DNA of 64,000 bases. It comes from Streptomyces zhaozhouensis. Lineage in GTDB: Bacteria > Actinomycetota > Actinomycetes > Streptomycetales > Streptomycetaceae. The position numbers were made by a program, and so were the translations under genes. The notes below the pieces were generated by a model. It was not told the DNA's origin and ran no database searches. It was given only the letters and a program-made list of their open reading frames with translations. The stretch is from contig NZ_OCNE01000015.1 of NCBI RefSeq assembly GCF_900230195.1, positions 115,141 to 179,140 on the forward strand. Reading direction: 5' to 3'. Below are positions 1 through 7,358 of this stretch, in pieces (position 1 is the stretch's first letter; each line of letters opens with the position of its first letter).

Positions 1-1
1 G

Positions 2-1216
2 CCGGGGGAGCGGGTCGTCGCCCGTGTCACCGAGGGCCGGGAGGACTCCCGCTATCTGCGCGCCGACGCGGTGACCGTGGTGGAGGCGAGCCGCGACCGG
101 GTCCCCGCGCCCTGCCCGTTCTCCGGCCCCGGGCGCTGCGGTGGCTGCGACTGGCAGCACGCCAAGCCGGGCGCGCAGCGCCGGCTGAAGGCGGAGGTGC
201 TGACCGAGCAGTTGGCGCAGCTTGCCGGGCTGACGCCGGAGCAGGCCGGTTGGGACGGCACGGTGGAGCCCGCCCCCGGCGACAAGGTCCCCGCGGGTGA
301 GGTGCCGGCCTGGCGGACCCGGGTGCAGTACGCGGTCGACGAGGAGGGGCGCGCGGGGCTGCGCCGGCACCGTTCGCACGAGGTGGAGCCGGTCGACCAC
401 TGCCTGATCGCCGCCGAGGGCGTCACCGAGCTGGGCGTCGAACGCCGCGAGTGGCCGGGAATGGCGACGGTGGACGTGGCGGCGGCGACCGGTTCGAACG
501 ACCGGCTCGTGGTCCTCACGCCCCGGCCGGAACGACGCCTGCCGCTGGTCGAGTTGGACCGGCCGGTCTCCGTGATGCGGGCCGAGCCGACGCGCGGGCG
601 CGGCGGGGAGCCGACGGTGCACCGGGTGCACGGGCGGGCGTTCGTCCGGGAACGCGCGGACGACCACACGTGGCGGGTGAGCGGCGGGGGTTTCTGGCAG
701 GGGCACACCAAGGCCGCCGAGGTGCTGGTGGACGCGGTGATGCGCGGCCTGATCCCCCGGCGCGGTGAGACGGCGCTCGACCTCTACTGCGGCGCCGGGC
801 TCTTCGCCGGCGCGCTGGCCCAGCGGATGGGCGAGAAGGGCGCGGTGCTCGGCATCGAGGCGTCCGGGCGCGCGGTGCGCGACGCGCGGCACAACCTGTC
901 CGGTTACCCGAGGGTGCGCGTGGAGCAGGGGCCGGTGGCCAAGGTGCTGCCGGCGACCGGCATCACGGAGGCGGACCTCGTCGTCCTCGACCCGCCCCGG
1001 GCGGGCGCCGGCGGCGACGTGGTGCGGCGGGTCGCCGCACTCGGCCCGCGCCGTGTCGCCTACGTCGCCTGCGACCCGGCGGCCCTCGCCCGCGACCTGC
1101 GCCACTTCGCCGCCGCCGGCTATGTCCCGCGCTTCCTGCGCGCGTTCGACCTCTTCCCGGTCACCCATCACATGGAGTGCGTGGCGATCCTGCACCCGGC
1201 GAAGAAGGAGTCCTGA
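2..1216 (+). CDS. TRAM-domain class I SAM-dependent RNA methyltransferase, 5'-truncated by the window edge
   Basis: This is the 3' part of a TrmA/RlmD-family (uracil-5-)methyltransferase that uses S-adenosylmethionine to methylate a uridine in tRNA or rRNA. The frame is open to the first base and the visible start reads as the end of a TRAM RNA-binding domain (PGERVVARVTEGRED). The true start therefore lies to the left, and the GTG at 71 is only an internal codon. A four-Cys Fe-S-type cluster region follows (CPFSGPGRCGGCDW), then the SAM-binding motif LDLYCGAGLFAGAL near the middle and the DPPRAGAG motif. The segment VAYVACDPAALARDL carries the conserved catalytic region. The family is well known; the exact target base cannot be read from the sequence. 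Confidence 0.9.
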   Translation, partial: PGERVVARVTEGREDSRYLRADAVTVVEASRDRVPAPCPFSGPGRCGGCDWQHAKPGAQRRLKAEVLTEQLAQLAGLTPEQAGWDGTVEPAPGDKVPAGEVPAWRTRVQYAVDEEGRAGLRRHRSHEVEPVDHCLIAAEGVTELGVERREWPGMATVDVAAATGSNDRLVVLTPRPERRLPLVELDRPVSVMRAEPTRGRGGEPTVHRVHGRAFVRERADDHTWRVSGGGFWQGHTKAAEVLVDAVMRGLIPRRGETALDLYCGAGLFAGALAQRMGEKGAVLGIEASGRAVRDARHNLSGYPRVRVEQGPVAKVLPATGITEADLVVLDPPRAGAGGDVVRRVAALGPRRVAYVACDPAALARDLRHFAAAGYVPRFLRAFDLFPVTHHMECVAILHPAKKES

Positions 1217-1426
1217 CCCGGCGGGCGGCCGAGGCGGGGCCGGTGGGGGGTCCGCGCCGTTGCCCCCGCCCCTGACGGGGACGTGACCAGCGGCCGCGGG
1301 CGGAAGGCCGGTCGGTCCCTTTTCAGGTTCCGGCAGCCGTGCGACGATCTCACCTCGGACAGCGACGGCTCGGGGGATGAGTGCGTCGGCCCGGTCGGGT
1401 CGGTGGCATGGCTCTTGGGGGGATCC

Positions 1427-4120
1427 GTGGACATCCGCCTGCTCGGTCTGGTGCGGGTACTCGGTGACGACGGTGAAGTGCTGCCGGTGACCGCGCCGTT
1501 GACCTGTGCCACGCTGGCGGCGCTCGCGCTGGGGCCGGGGCGGCCGGTGTGCACCGGGGAGCTGGCCGCACGGCTGTGGGGCGGGATGCCGCCGGGAGGC
1601 GCGGTCGGCAGGTTGCGGCGGCAGGTGGCGCGGCTGCGGGCGGTGTTGCCGCCGGGAACGATCCGCACGGTGCCTGGCGGCTATCTGCTGGACGTGTCGC
1701 CGGAGGCGACGGACCTGGGGCGGTTCGCCGGGGGCCTGCTGCGGGCCGAGGAGCTGGCGGCCGAGCGGCCGGAGGCGGCGCTGCTCACGTTGACCGGGGT
1801 GCTGCCGCTGTGGACGGGAAACCCGCTGATGGGCCTCCCCGACTGTCCGCTGCGCGACGGCGAGCGGCGGCGGTTGCGCCTGCTGTGGTCGCGCGCCCTG
1901 CGGCTGCGCGCGGAGGTGGAGCTGCGGCTGGAGCGCGAGGCGGCAGGCGAGGGGCGTGAGGTGCCGGTCTCGCACCACCCGTGGCGCGTCGACGCGCTGC
2001 CGCCGGAGGCCGGGGGCGACGAACTGGCCGCCTTCGCCGGGCTGGTCGAACGGGCCACCGCCGCCGAGCCGCCCACGGTGGCGACGCCCGGGTTGCCCGA
2101 GGGGACCGGGACCTTCGTGGCGCGCGCCGTGGAACTGGGGCGGCTGCGGCGCTGGTTGACGGACGCGTCCGCCGCCCCCGCCGTCTGTCTGATCGATGGG
2201 CCCGACGGGGTCGGCAAGTCGACACTGGCGGTGCGGGTGGCCCGCGAGCTGGGGCACCGCTTCCCCGACGGTCTGCTCTATGTCGACCTGCGTGGCGCCG
2301 ATCCGCGCAACGCGCCGCTGGCCGTGACCGAGGCGCGGCTGCTGCTGCTCGCGGCGATGGGCGTCCCGGGGAAGGAGATGCCGGACGAGAAGGGCTCCGG
2401 CGCCGTCTACCACGCCGAACTGCGCCGGCGCCGCGTGCTGTTGCTGCTGGACAACGCGGTGGACGCCGCGCAGGTGGCGCCGTTGCTGCCGGCCGGGGGT
2501 GGCTCGGCCGCGCTGGTCACGGGCCGTGCGCGGCTGGCGGGCGTGCCCGGCGGGCAGCGGCTGCGCCTTGAGGCGCTCGCGCCGGGCGAGGCGGTCGCGC
2601 TGCTGCGCGCGGCCGGCGACGCGTGCCCGGCGCGCGGCGACGCCGGGGAATGGGCGGAACTGGCGGAGCTCTGCGGCCGGTTGCCGCTGGCGCTGCGGAT
2701 CGTGGGGACCCGGCTCGGGGCCGGTCCCCGGCGGGTCGCGGACTTCCTCGGGCCGTTGCGCGCGGAGCTGCGCCGGGCGGCCGGGGCGGGCGGCGGCCAT
2801 CCGGAGCTGCGCGCCGTGCTGGCGGTGAGCGTCGACCAGTTGGCGCGGAGCGGCGCCCCGGACGAACGGCTGGCGGCCACCCTCTTCCCGGCGCTCGGGG
2901 CCGCGGCCGTCCGCTCCTGGACGGCGGGCTCGGTGGCGGCGCTGCTGGACGTCACGGCGCGGCAGGCGGGCGACGCGCTGGACCGGCTGGTCGACGCGCG
3001 GATCGTCGACCGCCCACGGCCCGGCGTCTACACGCTGCACGACCTGCTGCGGGCCGCAGCGGGCCGGGACGCGGCGCGGATGCCGGAGAGCTGGCTGCGC
3101 GCCAGGCTCGCGGCGTTGGCCAACTGGTACGCCGGCTCGCTCTACCGGCTGAGCCTGCCGATGGCGCTCAGCCGCACCCTGCGGACGCGGTACCGGCACG
3201 GTGCCGCACGCTTCCCCGGAGGGCGCCCGTTCACCTCGGTCGACGAGGCGCTGCCCTGGGCCGACGAGGTGCTGGACGATGTGCTGGCCCTGGCCGGGCA
3301 GTTGGCGGCGCCCGGCTTCGACGAGGGGGCGCCGCTGGGGGGCGCGCCGCTGTCCGACTTCGCGCTGGAGAGCGTGCGGGCGTTGGAGACCTACTTCGGT
3401 ACGCGGCAGGCGTGGGGCGCGCAGTCGCGGCTCTGTGAGCTGGCTCGGACGGTCGCGCGGCGGCGCGGGGACCGGTACGCCGAGGCGGTGGCGCTCGGCC
3501 AGGCGGGCAGGCTGTGGGGGCAGCGCGGACAGGGGGCGCGCGGGGTCGCGCTGCTGCGCGAGGGGATCGCGGCGCTGCGCGCGTTGGGCCGCGCCGAGGA
3601 GGCGCTGGCGATGACGCCGCACCTGGTCTCCTGCCTGGGCTCGGCCGGCCGGTTGACGGAGGCGGTCGCGCTGGCCGAGGAGACGCTGGCGGAGGTGGAG
3701 GCCGGCGGGCACGAGGACGTCCGCACCCCGTTGACCAACAACCTGGCGCGCTGCCGTCTCTATCTGGGCGATCACGCGACCGCCAGGGAGCTGCTGTGGG
3801 CGAACTACGCGGCGGCCACCCAGCCGTGGGACCGCACCATGGCGGCCGGGGTGCTGACGGAGTTCCACCTGGAGGTCGCCGAGTACGAGGAGGCTGCCCG
3901 CTGGAGCGACCGGGGGATGGCGCACGCGGCGGAGCAGCCGTTTGACCCGTTCGTGGTGGCGCAGCAGCGGACCTGGCGGGCGCAGGCGCTGCGCGGGCTC
4001 GGGGAGGAAGCGAGTGCACACGTCGAGGAGATGCACGCCAAGGCCGTGATCGAGGACCTGGACAGTCGCGAGAACAGTCACTTGCGAGTGCGAACCATGC
4101 CTCGTCGAACGATCGGCTGA
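1427..4120 (+). CDS. AfsR/SARP-like transcriptional regulator with NB-ARC ATPase and TPR-like C-terminus
   Basis: The product has 897 aa. The order is an OmpR-type winged helix (about 1-90, LLGLVRVLGDDGEV to GGYLLDV), a short BTAD-like helical region (about 95-190), an NB-ARC STAND ATPase with P-loop DGPDGVGKST near residue 260 and Walker B LLLLDNA, a winged helix, and TPR-like helices to the end. Such proteins bind direct repeats near promoters and respond to ATP and a signal. The GTG at 1427 is chosen because a run GGGGGG precedes it and the wHTH begins right there; a start at 1283 would add 48 unstructured residues. It sits directly upstream of the ESX genes with its own 200-bp spacer, so it may control them. 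That role, or control of a distant cluster, is inference. Confidence 0.85.
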   Translation: MDIRLLGLVRVLGDDGEVLPVTAPLTCATLAALALGPGRPVCTGELAARLWGGMPPGGAVGRLRRQVARLRAVLPPGTIRTVPGGYLLDVSPEATDLGRFAGGLLRAEELAAERPEAALLTLTGVLPLWTGNPLMGLPDCPLRDGERRRLRLLWSRALRLRAEVELRLEREAAGEGREVPVSHHPWRVDALPPEAGGDELAAFAGLVERATAAEPPTVATPGLPEGTGTFVARAVELGRLRRWLTDASAAPAVCLIDGPDGVGKSTLAVRVARELGHRFPDGLLYVDLRGADPRNAPLAVTEARLLLLAAMGVPGKEMPDEKGSGAVYHAELRRRRVLLLLDNAVDAAQVAPLLPAGGGSAALVTGRARLAGVPGGQRLRLEALAPGEAVALLRAAGDACPARGDAGEWAELAELCGRLPLALRIVGTRLGAGPRRVADFLGPLRAELRRAAGAGGGHPELRAVLAVSVDQLARSGAPDERLAATLFPALGAAAVRSWTAGSVAALLDVTARQAGDALDRLVDARIVDRPRPGVYTLHDLLRAAAGRDAARMPESWLRARLAALANWYAGSLYRLSLPMALSRTLRTRYRHGAARFPGGRPFTSVDEALPWADEVLDDVLALAGQLAAPGFDEGAPLGGAPLSDFALESVRALETYFGTRQAWGAQSRLCELARTVARRRGDRYAEAVALGQAGRLWGQRGQGARGVALLREGIAALRALGRAEEALAMTPHLVSCLGSAGRLTEAVALAEETLAEVEAGGHEDVRTPLTNNLARCRLYLGDHATARELLWANYAAATQPWDRTMAAGVLTEFHLEVAEYEEAARWSDRGMAHAAEQPFDPFVVAQQRTWRAQALRGLGEEASAHVEEMHAKAVIEDLDSRENSHLRVRTMPRRTIG

Positions 4121-4136
4121 CCGGTCAAAGCCCCTG

Positions 4137-4310
4137 CGCAGGGCGCAGTTTGCCGTTGCTACAGTTCTGATACATAGCTGCTGATGCAATTTGCCGTCGG
4201 CTGCCCCACCATGGTGTGACGGGCGGTCGCCCGCACTTCGCGCCGGGGTGCGCGTTGCGGCGGTGAACGTCAGCGAACATCTGCGAACTGTGCCTACGGG
4301 TGCCTACGGG
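4137..4310 (+). promoter_or_regulatory. Leader and promoter region of the ESX gene set, with short repeats
   Basis: After the regulator's stop there is a 12-bp palindrome CCCTGCGCAGGG, able to act as a weak terminator. It is followed by an AT-richer stretch with TTGCCG and TACATA elements. The octamer TTTGCCGT occurs twice (4149 and 4190). Just before the ribosome-binding site the decamer TGCCTACGGG is perfectly duplicated in tandem (4291-4300 and 4301-4310). No protein binding site can be named from this. Confidence 0.4.
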
Positions 4311-4320
4311 GAGGAACGCC

Positions 4321-4662
4321 ATGAGCGACGAGATCAAGCTCTCGCCCGAGGAGGTCGACCGGGTGATGGGGATCATCGGGCAGGCCTACACCGACATGGA
4401 GGAGGTCGCCACGGGCATCGGCGGCCACAGCGCCAACGTCTCCACCGCCTACAACGGCTCGGGCACCGGCCGCGCCATGGAGACCTACGAGGACCTGGGC
4501 CGCGCGGGCCAGGCGCTGGCCTCCGCGCTGGACGGGCTCTCCCGCGACCTCGGGCTGACCGCGACGACCGGTCGCGAGACCGACGCGGAGGCCCAGCAGG
4601 TGCTCGGCGGCGTGGCGGCCCCCGGGATCACCCCCGACGCGGGGATCGCGCAGGCCATCTGA
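4321..4662 (+). CDS. Small ESX-type (WXG100-like) protein, paralogue A
   Basis: The protein has 113 aa and is predicted to be almost all helical, with a central turn (YNGSGTG), as in ESAT-6/WXG100 secreted proteins. It lacks a clean WxG motif. The ATG at 4321 follows GGGGAGGAACGCC, a good ribosome-binding site. It shares its length and C-terminal pattern (acidic residue, then IA..I at the very end) with the protein at 6872, so the two are probably paralogues. Its position at the head of the set before eccC suggests that it is a substrate or a substrate partner of the type VII machine. That role comes from context. Confidence 0.7.
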   Translation: MSDEIKLSPEEVDRVMGIIGQAYTDMEEVATGIGGHSANVSTAYNGSGTGRAMETYEDLGRAGQALASALDGLSRDLGLTATTGRETDAEAQQVLGGVAAPGITPDAGIAQAI

Positions 4663-4774
4663 CGGCGGCCCGGCCGAGCCGGGCCGGAGCGCGGGCGGAG
4701 CCGGGCCACCGGTCACGCGCGCCGCGGTCTCACGCGGGAAGTCACGGAAGAACGCACCAGAAGGAGAGCACGCC

Positions 4775-5089
4775 ATGGGGTACGGCGACGGCATGATCCG
4801 TTTCGGCAACGAGGGCCTGGACGCCATCCAGTCGGCGACCACCGGCCAGCAGGAGCGTTACCAGGAGATCTGGGACGACGTGCACACCCAGCTGACCACC
4901 CTGATCGAGCAGGGGCAGGTGGACGCGTCCATCGCCTCCGTGCTCAACGAGCGCGACGAGCAGTTCCGCCGTGAGGCCGGCGGCTTCGACGACAGCGTCA
5001 GCGGACAGAACCGCGCGATGCGGGACGTGCAGTCCATCGGCAACGAGGGCGGCTCCGCGATGGTCAGGGCCGCGGGCGGCGGCCGCTAG
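4775..5089 (+). CDS. Small ESX-type (WXG100-like) protein
   Basis: The protein has 104 aa. Helix 1 contains RYQEIWDDV, which carries the aromatic/Trp signature region of WXG100 proteins, and helix 2 contains the YxxxD/E-like acidic stretch NERDEQF. A strong ribosome-binding site AGAAGGAGA lies 8 bases before the ATG. The small size, helix-rich content and place between two other ESX-like genes argue for a secreted dimer partner. It has no signal peptide or membrane segment. Confidence 0.72.
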   Translation: MGYGDGMIRFGNEGLDAIQSATTGQQERYQEIWDDVHTQLTTLIEQGQVDASIASVLNERDEQFRREAGGFDDSVSGQNRAMRDVQSIGNEGGSAMVRAAGGGR

Positions 5090-5128
5090 CCGGCCCGCCG
5101 GGACGACGAGAACAGGGGGCACGGCGCG

Positions 5129-5512
5129 ATGGCAGACGGCGATGTCGATCTCAACCCGGACGCGATGCGGGACGCCGAGTCCGCGGCCGGGGGCAGCGGC
5201 GAACTGGGGGCGATGCGCGAGAAGTTCATCGGCATCGCGTCCGCGAGGGGCCTCTTCGGGAGCGTGCCCGGCGGCGCGGAGGCCGAGGGCGCGCTGGAGA
5301 GCGCGGCCCGCACGATGCTGACGGAGCTGGAGGCCGCGGGGCTCACCGTCGGCGACATCCAGGCGAGCGCGGGCGAGGCCGCCGGCATCGCCGACGAGAC
5401 GGACGCGGCCGCCGGGCAGCGGCTGGCCGGCGCCCAGGAGGCGGTCGGCTACTTCGACGGACTGATGAACAGCGGCGAGGGCGGCGGCGGCCAGTTCCGG
5501 GAGACGTACTGA
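5129..5512 (+). CDS. Small ESX-type secreted protein
   Basis: The protein has 127 aa, rich in Ala, Gly and Glu, and is predicted to form two long helices around a turn (LFGSVPGGAEAEG). There is no signal peptide. The tail is Gly-rich and ends in RETY. It starts at an ATG 39 bases after the previous stop and its stop is only 3 bases before the next start, so it is surely co-transcribed. The helical hairpin and the locus suggest a type VII substrate or chaperone for the PPE-like protein that follows. No named family was recognised. Confidence 0.65.
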   Translation: MADGDVDLNPDAMRDAESAAGGSGELGAMREKFIGIASARGLFGSVPGGAEAEGALESAARTMLTELEAAGLTVGDIQASAGEAAGIADETDAAAGQRLAGAQEAVGYFDGLMNSGEGGGGQFRETY

Positions 5513-5515
5513 GCG

Positions 5516-6844
5516 ATGACCAGTGACGAGAGGTTCCACGGGATCGTGGGCGACATCTACAGCGCCCGCCACATCCGGATGTACGCGGCGGCCGGCGCCT
5601 GGATCGCGCTGGCCGGCGCGGGCACCGGCGAGAACGACCGGTTGGCGGGAGCCGCCGAGACGGCGGCGGCCGAGCCGGGGGTCGGGCTGATCGAACTGTC
5701 CGACCGGATGGCGGAGACGGCCAGTTGGGCGTCGGGCGCCAGCGCGGTGGCGATGTCCATCGCCGGCCAGCTCCAGACGGCGGGCGACGCCTCGGCCGGC
5801 GCCACCGAGGAGGCGCTGGCGCTGGAGGAGCGGTTCGCCGAGGCGTCCGAGACGCCGGCCGGGCCCGACGTGGGCATGGCGGCGGTGAACGCGTCCCTGC
5901 GGCAGAGCGAGGAACGTGCGCGGCTGGTCGCCGAGGCGCAGGGCGTCCTCGACCGGCTCGCCGCCAGCTTCGCGCAGGTCACCGGCGGGGACGCGCCGCC
6001 GGCGCCGGGGGGCGCCGGGGGCGCGGGCGGCGCGCCGAGTGCCCCGGGGGGCGGGGCACTCGGCGGCGGCGGCCTGGCGGAGTCCGGCGGCGGCGCGCTG
6101 ATGCCGGCCGCCAACGGGGGCCTGGTCGGCGCGGGGGAGTACCCGCACGGGCGGCTGCTGGGGCCGGAGCACGGCGACTTCGCCGGCTGGGTGCGGAGCC
6201 CGTCCACCGGTTTCCTGGTGGACCCCGCGACCGGCCGGGAGTTCGACCCGACGGCGGGCCGGTGGATCGACCCGGTCACCGGGCAGCCGTTCGGCGCGGT
6301 CACCGAGTACGCGGCCCGGCTCTCCGGGCTCAACGTCGGCCCCGGCGCCGTGCCGACCGCCGGCGGCCCGGCCGTGCTCGGCCCGGGCGCGGGAACGGCC
6401 TCGCTGGCGGGCCTCTACGGCGGGATCATGCCGCCGAGCATCGGTCAGGCGGGCCCGGCGCAGGGACAGCTGACCCGGCAGGCGCTGCGTCACCTGGGGC
6501 AACGTGCCAACGTCGCCAGCCGGTTCGCGCTGCACGAGGCGGCGCAGGGCGGGCGCCCGTTCACCCCGCCCCCGGGCGCGGCGGCGCACCGCCCCGGCAC
6601 CCGCCCCGGCGCCACCGGCGCGGCCCCGCGCCCCGCGCCCGGCGCGGGCGCCCCCTTCGCCGCGGCCCGCCGGGACGCCGCCGCGCGCCACGGGCTGGCG
6701 CCCCCGCCGTCCGGCGGCGGGCGCGCCGGCAGGCGGGACCGGCCGGAACGGGAGCGGCCGCCCGTCACGGCGGACGACCTCACCGAGGACCCCTCGGTGT
6801 GGACGGGACAACGGCGGGCCCTGCGAGGCGTGTTGGGCGAGTAG
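5516..6844 (+). CDS. PPE-like type VII secretion protein with Gly/Pro/Ala-rich C-terminus
   Basis: The protein has 442 aa. Residues 1-160 are helical and resemble the hairpin of PPE/WXG-like substrates. A low-complexity Gly/Ala/Pro linker follows (about 160-200). Next comes a central segment with short repeated motifs built on the pattern 'G-F/R-x-V/I-DP-x-T/V-G' (STGFLVDPATG, GRWIDPVTGQPFG). The tail (about 350-442) is basic and Pro/Ala-rich. Its small partner gene ends 3 bases upstream, as in PE/PPE or ESX pairs, so co-secretion is likely. The central repeats look like a beta-rich surface motif; their role is unknown. Confidence 0.6.
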   Translation: MTSDERFHGIVGDIYSARHIRMYAAAGAWIALAGAGTGENDRLAGAAETAAAEPGVGLIELSDRMAETASWASGASAVAMSIAGQLQTAGDASAGATEEALALEERFAEASETPAGPDVGMAAVNASLRQSEERARLVAEAQGVLDRLAASFAQVTGGDAPPAPGGAGGAGGAPSAPGGGALGGGGLAESGGGALMPAANGGLVGAGEYPHGRLLGPEHGDFAGWVRSPSTGFLVDPATGREFDPTAGRWIDPVTGQPFGAVTEYAARLSGLNVGPGAVPTAGGPAVLGPGAGTASLAGLYGGIMPPSIGQAGPAQGQLTRQALRHLGQRANVASRFALHEAAQGGRPFTPPPGAAAHRPGTRPGATGAAPRPAPGAGAPFAAARRDAAARHGLAPPPSGGGRAGRRDRPERERPPVTADDLTEDPSVWTGQRRALRGVLGE

Positions 6845-6871
6845 CCCACCCACGGGACACGGGAGGACACC

Positions 6872-7213
6872 ATGAGCGAGGGACTTGAGTATCTGCCGGA
6901 GTCGCTGCGGGCCGGCGGGCAGGGCAGCTACGCCGCCTCCGACGAGGCCGAGGGCGCCCACGCCTATCTGCGCACCGTCTCCGCCGACGCCGGTTCCTTC
7001 GGCGGCGCCGACACCTTCGTCAACGCCGTCAACAGCACCCGGGACACCCAGGCGCGCGGCGTCAACCGGGCCGCCGAGGGCCGGGACGACATCGGCGCCT
7101 CCGGCTACCAGTCGGCGGCCATCGGCGAGGACATCGACGCCGCCAGCGACTCCGCCGTCACCGCCGCCGGGACCGCCGCCGCGCCGGACCAGCGGATCGC
7201 CGACGGCATCTGA
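6872..7213 (+). CDS. Small ESX-type (WXG100-like) protein, paralogue B
   Basis: The protein has 113 aa, the same length as the product of the gene at 4321, and has a similar end (AAPDQRIADGI against DAGIAQAI). It is helical, Ala/Ser/Asp-rich and lacks a signal peptide. The ATG follows GGGAGGACACC. It lies directly before the large 845-aa gene, mirroring the pairing of the small proteins upstream, so it may be that protein's secretion partner. This is inference. Confidence 0.68.
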   Translation: MSEGLEYLPESLRAGGQGSYAASDEAEGAHAYLRTVSADAGSFGGADTFVNAVNSTRDTQARGVNRAAEGRDDIGASGYQSAAIGEDIDAASDSAVTAAGTAAAPDQRIADGI

Positions 7214-7358
7214 ACACCACGGGGCGGCGGGCCGGTCCGCCACGGCACACCGTGAGCGCGGGTGAGTACCGCGGTGGTCCGGCGCGCCCGAGCGTCCCAC
7301 CGCACCCGGAGCAGCCCGCCCCTCTTTCGAACGACAATCCGAGCAGCGAGGACGAGTC

